From the NCBI RefSeq assembly GCF_002920575.1, contig NZ_PQSQ01000012.1:62001-126000 (forward strand): a DNA stretch of 64,000 bases, written 5' to 3'. This stretch comes from Streptomyces sp. Ru73 (GTDB lineage Bacteria > Actinomycetota > Actinomycetes > Streptomycetales > Streptomycetaceae). Below the pieces are notes generated by a model. That model had not been told where the DNA came from and made no database searches. It saw only the letters and a program-made list of their open reading frames with translations. The position numbers and the translations under genes are program-made. This document shows, in pieces, positions 38,818-48,462 of this stretch (positions are counted from its first letter, which is position 1; each line of letters starts with the position of its first letter).

Positions 38818-39736
38818 GCAGGCACTTCCGCAGGCCGACGAGCACGATGCTGAGGGCCGTACCGAGGTAGAGCCAGCCCGCGTTCACCGCGAGCAGCGTG
38901 AAGACGCCCATCAGCAGGCCGCCGCCCCCGCCGCCGGCCCCGCCGCCGGCCCCGGCGACGGGGAGGCTGCCGACGGTGTACGCGATCGGCAGCGTCACCG
39001 GCGCGACGATCAGGTCGTACGGGCGTACCCACAGCGCGCCGGCGGCCCCCGCCAGCACGAAGCAGACGCCGTACACGGTGGGCGAGCCACCCGCCAGCAG
39101 CCGGTCCAGAAAGGCGAAGACCAGCAGCGCGAGCGTGGTCAGCAGCGCACACCCCAGCCCGGTCAGCTTCGCCGCCGGCAGCCTGCGCACCAGCGCGGCA
39201 ACCGGCCCGGGCAACACGCGCCGGGCCCCGGCCCGGTAAACGGTCGAGGTCTCATTGATCGCGGCCCGAGATGCGTACGCAGCGGCGGGGCCGGCGGGTC
39301 GTGCGGCGTGTGCGGCTTGCGGCGCGGCCGACCTGCCTGCTTGCGCGGCGTACGCGCTCGGCCGGGCCGCACGTGGGTCTTGCGACGCGGCTGACCTGGC
39401 CGCTTGCGGGGACTGTGCGGCTTGTGCGGCTTGTGACGTTGCCGACCTTGCTGCCTGTCCGCCCTGCGATGAGGCTGGCCTGCCCGCCCGCGCATCTTGC
39501 GACGTGGCTGGCCTGCCCGCCCGCGCATCTTGCGACGTGGGTGGCCTGCCCGCCTGTGCGGCCTGCGCGGCCTGCCTGGCCGCTTGTGCCGAGGAACCGG
39601 CCGCCGCCGGGGCGGGCCGGCTGCCGCGGACGGCGGGGTCTGCCGCGGCGGGGCGGCTCCCGGCGCCACGCGCCGCGGCCGGTCGCCCGGACCGGGACGG
39701 GGGGTGCTGAGGTGCGCGCGCTTCGTGTTGCTCCAC
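38633..39736 (-). CDS. DUF6542 membrane protein with repetitive N-terminus
   Basis: The protein has 367 residues. The first 170 are low complexity (Ala/Arg/Gln/Ser/Pro) with repeats of SQDARAGRPA. Four or five membrane segments follow (LTGLGCALLTTLALLVFAFLD, VYGVCFVLAGAAGALWV and others). A basic Arg/Pro/Gln tail lies antisense to the end of ppgK. It is common in this position (ppgK-DUF6542-ychF) in Streptomyces; function unknown. The start is GTG 39736. Confidence 0.78.
   Translation of the reverse strand: MEQHEARAPQHPPSRSGRPAAARGAGSRPAAADPAVRGSRPAPAAAGSSAQAARQAAQAAQAGRPPTSQDARAGRPATSQDARAGRPASSQGGQAARSATSQAAQAAQSPQAARSAASQDPRAARPSAYAAQAGRSAAPQAAHAARPAGPAAAYASRAAINETSTVYRAGARRVLPGPVAALVRRLPAAKLTGLGCALLTTLALLVFAFLDRLLAGGSPTVYGVCFVLAGAAGALWVRPYDLIVAPVTLPIAYTVGSLPVAGAGGGAGGGGGGLLMGVFTLLAVNAGWLYLGTALSIVLVGLRKCLLILQRRVQRPDVRQDRDRRPRDRRPGPERERRQPGRKPAGRPLRPQRSPRCSEAAQARSQP
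39479..39544 (-). repeat. 33-bp tandem repeat within DUF6542
   Basis: Two adjacent 33-bp units (39479-39511 and 39512-39544, nearly identical) encode an 11-residue period in the disordered N-terminus. Partial units continue on both sides. Confidence 0.8.
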
Positions 39737-40209
39737 TCGCCAACGGTAGGCCGCTAAGTGGGATTAATAGCCCGTAGGACACGCGCTTTCCACGACGATG
39801 CCCCCAGATCACCATACGGACGCCGCACGCGAGGCCCCACGAACGACGTAGGGGTGCCGGTGGGAGGGGGCTCGAGTGGGGGCCAGCCGACGAGGCCCAC
39901 CCGCACCCCGACGCGTGGCATGGACCACCGCCCCCGCCGCCGGTACGGCGCACGCGCACCCCGGCGGCCCGGCACCGCCCACAGCCGGTACGGCGCACCC
40001 GTACCCCGGCGCCTGGCATCGCCCACCCCACCTCACCCCGCCCCCGCCGAAGGCCACCGGTACGGCGCACAGCCCGCCCGTCCCTCCCCGTAGACTGGTG
40101 GATCGGCCCACCCGGCCACCGCCCGACCGGGCCACGGCCCACCCCCGGCGCGGACCGTGCGGGCCGTGCCCACCCCACCCCACCTCCCGTCGGAAGTCGA
40201 GTCGCCAAC
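39737..40209. other. Divergent DUF6542-ychF intergenic region with a 14-bp repeat
   Basis: This 473-bp region has no convincing gene. CCGGTACGGCGCAC occurs three times (39940, 39985 and 40057) within a C-rich tract. A -10-like TAGACT at about 40093 could serve ychF, giving a leader of about 100 nt. Confidence 0.5.
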
Positions 40210-41298
<1,089 letters not shown>

Positions 41299-41596
41299 TG
41301 GGTTCCATAGCACAGCATTGCTGATCTGACAAACATGCAGGTCAGCGGGGGTCTGCCTCTTCGGGGTCAGGCCCCCCTTTCATGCCCGTGCTGACTTGGT
41401 GCTGACCTGTAGGCACCGCTCATCACCCCTCTGCACCCCTCCCGTGCTGGTTTGGTGCTGACTTCCTGGAGATGGTGGCACGCAAGGGGCATCCGCAGCA
41501 GCGAAGCGGCCGGCGAAGCAGGTTGTACGGAGAGTGGACCTCGTTGTCAGTCCCCGCCGGTACGCTTCCCATGTCACGACAGTTGGAGGAAGGCAT
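41299..41596. other. Left end of the element, non-coding
   Basis: About 300 bp between attL and the methyltransferase gene contain the arm repeats and, presumably, the promoter of the restriction operon. No gene is evident. Confidence 0.5.
41388..41462 (+). repeat. Left arm-type integrase sites
   Basis: GTGCTGAC at 41388 and 41399, GTGCTGGT at 41444 and GTGCTGAC at 41455 form two pairs. In each pair the starts are exactly 11 bp apart. Matching pairs occur at the right end. Confidence 0.6.
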
Positions 41597-43204
41597 ATGG
41601 GGACCTCGGGGCGTCTCAGCCTGTCTTGGATCAATAAGGACAGGTCTCTCGTCAGCACCCAGGATGGCGGCTACCAGTGGGTCGATCGGGACGATTTCCG
41701 AGTGACCGAGACGCGTCTCCTTCGTGATGTCGCGACGGTCGGTGAAGTGAACGATGACCTCAAGCGAGCCGGTGACAACCTGATGATCACAGGTGATAGC
41801 GGGGACGCGCTCAGGGCGCTCACGCGACTACCGGAATTCGCGAAGGAATATCGTGGCAAGGTGAAGCTGGTCTACATCGACCCGCCCTTCAACACCGGGC
41901 AGGCTTTCGATCAGTACGATGACGGGCTTGAGCATTCTGTATGGCTCACCATGCTGCGTGATCGGCTAATTCTGATTCGGGATCTGCTCGCCGAAGACGG
42001 AAGCGTGTGGGTCCACCTGGACGACGCGGAGGCTGCGTACGCGCGAGTGGTGCTCGATGAAATCTTCGGTCGTAGTAATTTCGTGGCCACGATCATCTGG
42101 GAAAAGGCCGACTCGCCTCGAAACTCTGCGCGGCAGTTCAGCACGGATCACGACTATATTCACGTCTACTCTAAGCGTCCTGACTGGGTTCCCAACAAGC
42201 TGCCTAGGACCGACGAGGCGAACAGTATTTACGAGAACCCGGATGGTGACCCCAAGGGGCCCTGGTATCCAGGTGACCCTTTTGCCAACAAACCATATTC
42301 GCTGGGGAAGTACAAGGTCACTGGACCCACGGGGCGCGAATTTCAGCCGCCGCCGGGTAGGTATTGGAGGATCTCGGAAGAGAGGTTCTGGGACCTCGAC
42401 TCCAAGGGGGCGATTTGGTGGGGCCCGACAGGGGATGCTCGTCCTAGCATCAAGCGATATCTGAGTGAGGTATCCGACCTCGTTCCTCGCACTCTTTGGA
42501 GGCACCCCGAAGTCGGAAGTAATCGAACTTCGAAGAATGAGATGCGCAAGCTATTCCCGGGCGTTGCGAGCTTCGCTACTCCGAAGCCGGAACGCTTCAT
42601 GGAGCGAGTATTGCAAATTTCCACGCAGCCTGGGGATATCGTTCTCGACTGCTTCGGCGGATCAGGAACCACGGCCGCTGTCGCCCACAAGATGAATCGC
42701 AGGTGGGTGACTATCGAGCGTGAGCCTGACACGGTCGCCACTTACCTTCGGCCACGGCTGGAGATGGTGGTGTCCGGGGAAGACCGCGGAGGCATCTCTG
42801 AATCGGTCGGTTGGGAAAAGGGTGGCGGCTTCCGGCAGATCGAAGTAGCGCCGTCCATGTACGAGCTCCTAGGGAACCGGCTGCTTCTCGCACCGTGGGT
42901 GGTCGGAGAAGCATTTACAGAGGCCGCTTGTGCTCAGATTCCCGGGTTTGAGCTTGAACGGGATGCCGAGCCGCCGTTCGTCGGCCGCAAGGGGCGGCAG
43001 CGTCTGGCAGTCGTCGACGGGCTGATTACCGAGAGTACGGTACGCGCGGCCGTTGAGGCTTTGAACGAGGACGAGAAGGTTCTCGTTGTAGGCAAGAGTT
43101 ACTTGCGTGAGGCGGCAAGTCTTCTTGAGAAGTTGAGTCCTGGCTCGCGAATCAAGAAGGCGCCCCAGGACCTCTTGGATATGAAGGGACGTGTGCTTCG
43201 TTGA
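41597..43204 (+). CDS. Type III restriction-modification system DNA methyltransferase (Mod, beta-class N6-adenine)
   Basis: This 535-residue protein has the beta-class motif order: catalytic motif IV (LVYIDPPFNTG, residues 92-101) comes first and the SAM-binding FGGSGTT block (about 352-358) later. A variable target-recognition region lies between them. It should methylate adenine in an asymmetric site and supply specificity to Res. ATG 41597 follows GGAGGAAGG. The frame overlaps the res start by 4 nt. A/T-rich third positions contrast with flanking genes, pointing to horizontal acquisition. Confidence 0.9.
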   Translation: MGTSGRLSLSWINKDRSLVSTQDGGYQWVDRDDFRVTETRLLRDVATVGEVNDDLKRAGDNLMITGDSGDALRALTRLPEFAKEYRGKVKLVYIDPPFNTGQAFDQYDDGLEHSVWLTMLRDRLILIRDLLAEDGSVWVHLDDAEAAYARVVLDEIFGRSNFVATIIWEKADSPRNSARQFSTDHDYIHVYSKRPDWVPNKLPRTDEANSIYENPDGDPKGPWYPGDPFANKPYSLGKYKVTGPTGREFQPPPGRYWRISEERFWDLDSKGAIWWGPTGDARPSIKRYLSEVSDLVPRTLWRHPEVGSNRTSKNEMRKLFPGVASFATPKPERFMERVLQISTQPGDIVLDCFGGSGTTAAVAHKMNRRWVTIEREPDTVATYLRPRLEMVVSGEDRGGISESVGWEKGGGFRQIEVAPSMYELLGNRLLLAPWVVGEAFTEAACAQIPGFELERDAEPPFVGRKGRQRLAVVDGLITESTVRAAVEALNEDEKVLVVGKSYLREAASLLEKLSPGSRIKKAPQDLLDMKGRVLR

Positions 43205-45669
43205 GCTGGATCACGTACGACCAGGCGGCGATCGAGGATTTGGCGGCCCGTATGGAGCTGCGGAAACCTAACCGTCGTGCCGTGGCTAAGGTCGTCGAGG
43301 AGATCCAGTCGGGGGACGGTCGCGAGGTCGTGTGTGATCTCGCCACCGGTGTAGGCAAGACCTACATTTGCCGAGCCCTGATTGACTACCTCGCCGATCA
43401 GGGGGTTCGCAATGTCCTGATCGTTACTCCGGGACGAACAATCCAGAGGAAGACCCTTGCCAACTTCGACCCGGGCAGCCCCAAGTTTGTGCCCGGCGCC
43501 AACTACGAACCCATCGTTATCCATCCCGAGAACTACGCGGGAGGCCGTGTTGGTGATGCACTGCATGACCCGGATGCGCTGAAGGTCTTCATCTTCAATG
43601 TCCAACTTCTGACAAAGCCGACGGCCAAGACCTCGCGCACCACATACATGACCGATGAGTTCATCGGTACTGCTCTGTATGAGCACCTGCGAACCGTTGA
43701 TGACTTGGTCATCATTGCTGATGAGCATCACGTGTACCGCAGTGAAGCCAAGAAATTTCATGAAGCAGTGCGGGACCTCCAGCCTCGGGCTCTCGTGGGC
43801 CTGACTGCCACTCCTGACGATGCGGACCGCCGGGTACCCGGAAGGGTTATCTTCGAGTACTCACTTGCGGAGGCTATTGCTGACCAGCTCGTGAAAGTGC
43901 CGGTCATCGTCTACCGCGAGGACGGGCACACTGATGTGCGGACTCAGCTCGCTGATGCCTGCCATCTTCGCAAGGTGAAGGAGGAGGCAACGCGGGAGTG
44001 GGCTGACACCAACGGGCGTCCTGTGGTCAATCCTGTCCTCTTCGTGGTGTGCCAGAGCATCGAGGAGGCCACCGAGACTGCCGATATCCTGGCAGGGCCG
44101 GGCTTTATCGAAGACCCTAAAGCCGTTTTGCAGGTCACATCGGGAAGCAAGGAAGACGCCCTCGAAGCCCTCGCCAGCATCGAAAGCCCTGAGTCTCCGG
44201 TCCGGGCCGTGGTCTCGGTAAACATGCTCAAAGAGGGGTGGGACGTCAAGAACATCAGCGTCATCGTGGCGCTGCGTACTCTCGCCTCGAAAACCCTTAC
44301 GGAACAGATTCTCGGGCGCGGATTGCGTCTTCCGTACGGAAAGCGCGTCGGTTTCTCGATGATTGACAGCGTCGACATCATCGCCCACGAGTCGTATCGG
44401 CAGTTGTTGGCCTCGAAGGATTCCCTTCTGGAGAACACTCTCCTGCAAAGGTCGACGCCGACGGACAAGGGTGGGCCGGTAAATGCGGGAATTGGCGGAT
44501 CTGGCGCAAAGTCCCCGCACGCCGAAACCGAGACTCAGGGGATGATCGTCTTCACGGCTGAGGCTCCTGTCCGAGACGGGGGAGACAGTAGCGATGCCCC
44601 CGAGGCTGTCTTTCTTGGGATGGCCGCTATGGAGCAGCGGCTCGCAGAAGCGGACGCGGAAAAGCATAAGATTCCGCAGACCATGCGCCCCAAGGATGGC
44701 GCTCCCATCATAAAGTTCCCGAGTAGGCGACTGCTGGAGAAGCCTGATACCTACAGTCTGGCCTTCGTTAGCTCAGAAGCTGTGGCCGCGGAAGGTAGGA
44801 AGTTCAAGTACGCAATAGAGGTCGAGCTGAGGCGTACGGCAGTTGATGCCGCCCGCGGCATCGACGACAGCGTTAGCACCTTCACGCAGGAACAGAAATC
44901 TGCCACCGCAACGCAGCATAGTTGGCCGATTTCGAAGATCAGGGAAGATCTGGAAGAGCGGATTCTCAACCTGCCTCAGCTGAAACTTACACATGATGAG
45001 GTTGAGCACGCCCAGCGGATCGTCGGCGCCTTCCTCGGGTCAGCAATTGAGGGCGATGATGAGGACAGTACGCCTTGGGAAGAAGCTCGGGCGAAACTTG
45101 CCCTAAGCCAGTTGGAGAGGCTCGTGGTCTCCAGCTTCCGGCAGAAGCTAGCCAAGACCGAGCATGAGTTCGTGACGGTGAGCGTCCCGCCTCTTGCGCA
45201 GCCGATGCCGGGCCAAACAATGTCACGGATGGAGATCACGGATAAGGTGATCCGTGGCATGGGGTACACGGGTTGGGACTGCTCGATCCTCCCCGTCGTG
45301 TACTTCGACGCGCGGTCGACAGAGGTCAAGCTGGCCAATTTGATGGATGCCAGCCCAAAGGTCAAGTGGTGGCTGCGGCTCGAATCGCGTGGAGACACCT
45401 ACATCCAACTCGACAGCGGTTCCAAGTACTTTCCGGACTTCATCGCCATTGACGTAGACGGCGTCCACTGGCTCGTCGAAGGCAAGTCGAACGCGGAGGC
45501 GTCCAGCGAAGCCGTCTTGGCCAAGAAGGAAGCCGCTGTGGCGTGGGCAAAGGAAGTGACCGACCGTGGTGACCTCGGTACATGGAGGTACCTGTTCGCC
45601 ACTGAAGATCACCTAAGCCAAGCAAAGAGTTGGGACGTCTTGCTGACGATCACAGGTGCCCACGGATAG
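43201..45669 (+). CDS. Type III restriction endonuclease subunit (Res)
   Basis: This 822-residue SF2 translocase-nuclease has helicase motif I ATGVGKTYI (about 48-56), motif II ADEHHVY (about 172), motif III GLTATP and motif VI EQILGRGLRLPYG. A C-terminal PD-(D/E)XK nuclease follows (YFPDFIAIDVDG, then WLVEGKS at about 757-763). The start is a TTG at 43201 overlapping the mod stop (TTGA), with AGGGA upstream; an internal ATG at 43252 is less likely. All motifs are intact, so the system is probably functional. Confidence 0.9.
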   Translation: MSWITYDQAAIEDLAARMELRKPNRRAVAKVVEEIQSGDGREVVCDLATGVGKTYICRALIDYLADQGVRNVLIVTPGRTIQRKTLANFDPGSPKFVPGANYEPIVIHPENYAGGRVGDALHDPDALKVFIFNVQLLTKPTAKTSRTTYMTDEFIGTALYEHLRTVDDLVIIADEHHVYRSEAKKFHEAVRDLQPRALVGLTATPDDADRRVPGRVIFEYSLAEAIADQLVKVPVIVYREDGHTDVRTQLADACHLRKVKEEATREWADTNGRPVVNPVLFVVCQSIEEATETADILAGPGFIEDPKAVLQVTSGSKEDALEALASIESPESPVRAVVSVNMLKEGWDVKNISVIVALRTLASKTLTEQILGRGLRLPYGKRVGFSMIDSVDIIAHESYRQLLASKDSLLENTLLQRSTPTDKGGPVNAGIGGSGAKSPHAETETQGMIVFTAEAPVRDGGDSSDAPEAVFLGMAAMEQRLAEADAEKHKIPQTMRPKDGAPIIKFPSRRLLEKPDTYSLAFVSSEAVAAEGRKFKYAIEVELRRTAVDAARGIDDSVSTFTQEQKSATATQHSWPISKIREDLEERILNLPQLKLTHDEVEHAQRIVGAFLGSAIEGDDEDSTPWEEARAKLALSQLERLVVSSFRQKLAKTEHEFVTVSVPPLAQPMPGQTMSRMEITDKVIRGMGYTGWDCSILPVVYFDARSTEVKLANLMDASPKVKWWLRLESRGDTYIQLDSGSKYFPDFIAIDVDGVHWLVEGKSNAEASSEAVLAKKEAAVAWAKEVTDRGDLGTWRYLFATEDHLSQAKSWDVLLTITGAHG

Positions 45670-45695
45670 CATGGGAGACCACCTCGGAAGAAGTT

Positions 45696-45727
45696 GAAGG
45701 GCTCCAGCCTCTGGGCTGGGGCCCTTC
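45696..45727. terminator. Terminator after res
   Basis: A 14-bp stem with one G-U pair (45696-45709 with 45714-45727) has a TCTG loop. It lies between res and the convergent aaRS-like gene. Confidence 0.8.
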
Positions 45728-45759
45728 AGCCAGGCTTCCCGAGGGCGCCGGCGATGTAG

Positions 45760-46662
45760 CTACCGGCGGGCGACCTCTTGCTCTACGCAGGTCGCCACCA
45801 CATGCCACGGGACGGGAAGCGCCTCAACCGTTGTCCAGTACCTGTGTGCTGCGCGAACTGCGGCGCTCACTCCAAGGCGCACCGAGGTGGGTGGTATGGC
45901 GCCCAGGATCCGACGGGTCACCCCGCCCGCGCCGCGTGCGGCCGGCATGATGCCGTTGCCCAGGAGGAGCGTCGCCGTGCGAAGCGCGTCCAAGGTGGGA
46001 GCGGGGGCGGCTCCGGCAAGAGAGCCGAAGATCAATTCGTTCCAGCTCCGCAGCGTCCGGGCCCAGGCTAAGCGCTCAAGGCCCGTGCCCAGGTCGACGG
46101 CCATGCACTGAGGGTTTTCTCTGTTCCAGAGGAGCACGATGTCGCCGAGCGTCACGTCCAGATGGCGGAACATCAGGGTCACGCCGGCCACCTGGCGGCG
46201 GTGCCACACCTTCAGCTGACCGTAGAGGCTGATGTGCCGGGCATGGAAGCCGAGTCGTGAGAGGACGTAGAGCCAGTCGTCGAGGACGGCGGCGTACTCG
46301 TCGATGCTCTGTATCGGCTGGACGCGCGAGACGTTCACGAAGGAGGTCAGGTAGCCGTCGAGGAGCTCCCCGTCGGCGTCTCGCTCCCCGGTGAAGCGGA
46401 CCACCGGTTGCGGAATGAACCCACTGCGGTAGGTCACGGGACGGCCGTCCTTGAGGAGGGGATCAAGGGCCTGGACCGCCGAGATGGCAAGCTCCGTTTC
46501 CCGTCCCCAGCGCAGCGGGATGCACGCGTCGCGAGGAACGCCTCGGGCAGCGAAGGCGTCCTCCAAAGTGGCCAGGAGCTCGGCCCACGAAGGCGGTCGG
46601 CGAGGCGGCACGTATGGTGAGCCTCGGCGGCGGTGGCGGATCTCACAGGTGCTGGCGGCCAT
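45760..46662 (-). CDS. Alanyl-tRNA synthetase catalytic-core-like protein
   Basis: This 300-residue protein is not part of any standard mobile-element module. Several blocks resemble the class II catalytic core of (archaeal-type) alanyl-tRNA synthetase: FIPQPVVRF (82-90), GYLTSFVNVSRVQP (103-116), a GDIVLLWNRE strand (173-182) and the motif-3-like VDLGTGLERLAW (189-200). The tRNA-recognition, editing and C-Ala domains of a true AlaRS are absent, so it cannot replace the housekeeping enzyme. It may transfer or activate an amino acid for another purpose. No good ribosome site precedes ATG 46662. Its G+C is high, unlike mod/res. The assignment is from motif reading only. Confidence 0.5.
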   Translation of the reverse strand: MAASTCEIRHRRRGSPYVPPRRPPSWAELLATLEDAFAARGVPRDACIPLRWGRETELAISAVQALDPLLKDGRPVTYRSGFIPQPVVRFTGERDADGELLDGYLTSFVNVSRVQPIQSIDEYAAVLDDWLYVLSRLGFHARHISLYGQLKVWHRRQVAGVTLMFRHLDVTLGDIVLLWNRENPQCMAVDLGTGLERLAWARTLRSWNELIFGSLAGAAPAPTLDALRTATLLLGNGIMPAARGAGGVTRRILGAIPPTSVRLGVSAAVRAAHRYWTTVEALPVPWHVVATCVEQEVARR

Positions 46663-46767
46663 TCGCGTGCTTCAGGAAGACCGTAAACGCGCCCTCGCCT
46701 CGGCGGAGACCGCCTGGGGAGCCGTCCATAACCTCGCCCGGTTTTCGTACCCCTTCGAGGGGCGGGT

Positions 46768-46950
46768 TTGAGTCAAGGCGGTAGCAATCGGCTGCTGACG
46801 CCGGAGGAAGTTGCCGAATGGCTCAAGGTCAGCGAAATAACGGTCCGCAACAAGTATCGCGCTTGGGGCCTCAAAGCCCAGAAAGTCGGACGCCTCCTGC
46901 GCTTCCGCGAGCGCGACATCGTGGCCTATCTGGATGAGAACTACGGCTGA
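46768..46950 (+). CDS. Excisionase-like helix-turn-helix protein
   Basis: This 60-residue protein is a single MerR/Xis-type helix-turn-helix domain: LLTPEEVAEWLKVSEITVRN, then a wing KVGRLLRFRERDIVAYLDE. Such proteins direct excision and often repress the integrase promoter. It starts at TTG 46768 behind GAGGGGCGG and lies 60 bp upstream of the integrase, in the usual xis-int order. Confidence 0.82.
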   Translation: MSQGGSNRLLTPEEVAEWLKVSEITVRNKYRAWGLKAQKVGRLLRFRERDIVAYLDENYG

Positions 46951-47010
46951 GTCACCCCTTTCCTTCCGCGGCTGAGCCATGCCCTTTTCCGGCCGAAGAA
47001 AGGAGGCCAT

Positions 47011-48291
47011 ATGGCCACCGTCTTTCAGAAATGCAAAACAGACCCGGCGAACAAGTATTACCCATGTGACAAGATCCGCTGCGGCCACAGCTGGACGGTG
47101 CGCTACCGCGAGCCCGGTGGGCGCACGGCGCGCCAGAGAGAGAAGACGTTCGCCAAGAAGACCGGCCCTGATGGCGCCGATGCCTTCGCTTCGAAGGTTG
47201 AACACGACAAAGGGATGGGGATCTACCTCGATCCCCAGCGGGGAGCCATCACGCTGCGCGCGTGGGCGATGGAATGGCTTGAACGGCAGATCCTTGCCGA
47301 GGGCACGATGCGCAACTACGAGGGGTTCGCGAAGAACCACCTCATCCCGCATCTCGGCCGCAAGACTCTGGCCGGGCTCGCCAGGGCCGACTTCGAGCGG
47401 TTCGTTGCGGCGCTGCACCGCAAGGGTGAGGGCATGGCCGCCTCTACGATCAACGACCGCATGAAGTTCGTGGCGGCGATGCTTGAGGCCGCCATCGCTG
47501 AGAAGCGCATATCCGAGAACCCCGCCAGGGGCGTCAAGATTCCCCGGACGAGCTCACTCGCCGTGGACGAGGACGAAATCCCGACACTCGAAGAAGTCGA
47601 GCTCCTGGCGCAGCACATCTCGCCCCAATACCGCCTGACGATCTACTTGCAGGCGGGCGCCGGCCTGCGGATCAGCGAGACCCTGGCGTTCGCGAGCGAA
47701 TGCCGACGCACCGATTTCATCCGCGTCCGCTGGCAAGTCAGCTCGCAGGCCAGCCGCGGGGACCGCCGGACGACCTTCGTTCCGCTGAAGCACCGCGCCG
47801 AGGGGGAGTACCGGGACATCCCGATCGCCCCCTTCATGGACGAGGAGATCGACGCCCATCTGGAGCGGTGGGAGCCGATCCCGGTGATCTTCAAGGACAA
47901 GGCGGGCAAGGACCGGCAGCTCGACGTCTTCTTCGCGCCCCGCGAGCGTGGGAAGGGCATCATGCCCACGGCCACGACGTACGGCTACCACTTCAAGAAG
48001 GCGTGCAAGGGCGCCGGACTGGTCGACGCGAACGGCAAGCCCAAGTACACCCCGCACGCGCTGAGGCACTTCTTCGCCTCGACGGCCCTGGCGAACGGCA
48101 TCCCGATCCACGAGGTCTCGCGCTGGCTCGGCCACAAGTCGATCAAGACCACGGTCGACATCTACGGGCATCTCGTCCCCGGGGCCTGGCATCGTTGCCG
48201 CGAGGTCATGCAGGACGCCATGCGGCCCGTGCCCGTGGCGGTGCCGAGCGATGCGCCGCAGGCGCCCGGAGAGTACGAGGAGGTGGCGTAG
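47011..48291 (+). CDS. Tyrosine recombinase / integrase
   Basis: The protein has 426 residues. An N-terminal arm-binding segment with Cys/His-rich start (KYYPCDKIRCGHSWTVRYRE) is followed by a SAM-like core-binding domain (about 80-170). The catalytic domain has Arg220 (GLRISE), His349 and Arg352 (HALRHFF), His375 (LGHKS) and nucleophile Tyr385 (DIYGHL). ATG 47011 follows AGGAGG. The stop is immediately next to the right arm-site repeats, 89 bp from attR, as expected for an integrase acting on this ychF site. Confidence 0.93.
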   Translation: MATVFQKCKTDPANKYYPCDKIRCGHSWTVRYREPGGRTARQREKTFAKKTGPDGADAFASKVEHDKGMGIYLDPQRGAITLRAWAMEWLERQILAEGTMRNYEGFAKNHLIPHLGRKTLAGLARADFERFVAALHRKGEGMAASTINDRMKFVAAMLEAAIAEKRISENPARGVKIPRTSSLAVDEDEIPTLEEVELLAQHISPQYRLTIYLQAGAGLRISETLAFASECRRTDFIRVRWQVSSQASRGDRRTTFVPLKHRAEGEYRDIPIAPFMDEEIDAHLERWEPIPVIFKDKAGKDRQLDVFFAPRERGKGIMPTATTYGYHFKKACKGAGLVDANGKPKYTPHALRHFFASTALANGIPIHEVSRWLGHKSIKTTVDIYGHLVPGAWHRCREVMQDAMRPVPVAVPSDAPQAPGEYEEVA

Positions 48292-48329
48292 TGCTGACCT
48301 TGTGCTTCCCGTGCTGGTTCTGTGCTGAC
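48291..48329 (+). repeat. Right arm-type integrase sites
   Basis: GTGCTGAC at 48291, GTGCTTCC at 48302, GTGCTGGT at 48311 and GTGCTGAC at 48322 form two pairs with 11-bp spacing, in the same orientation as at the left end. Confidence 0.6.
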
Positions 48330-48379
48330 TGGGGCCCCGAGGAAACGTGTCTTCGCAGGTCAGAGCGTTGTGGTGGACA

Positions 48380-48397
48380 TTCCGCTTCAACGTCTGA
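48380..48397. repeat. Attachment site, right (attR)
   Basis: The 18-bp copy of the ychF end encodes FRFNV-stop and differs from attL at one base. Confidence 0.85.
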
Positions 48398-48415
48398 CCC
48401 GTGCCCTGCACCAGG

Positions 48416-48446
48416 AACCCCCGGCCGCTCCAGCGGCCGGGGGTTT
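48416..48446. terminator. Displaced ychF terminator / Imm49 gene terminator
   Basis: A 14-bp stem (48416-48429 with 48432-48445) is followed by T. It lies 19 bp after attR, where the ychF terminator would have been before integration. It also faces the end of the convergent Imm49 gene. Confidence 0.85.
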
Positions 48447-48462
48447 CTGACGTACGGCTTCC

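Noticed and set aside
39479..39544. CRISPR-like direct repeats
   Set aside because: The units are contiguous with no spacers, lie inside a coding frame with an 11-residue period, and no cas genes are present.
39754..40183. Possible small genes in the DUF6542-ychF gap
   Set aside because: All frames there are Pro/Arg/Gly-rich, overlap each other on both strands and lack ribosome sites.
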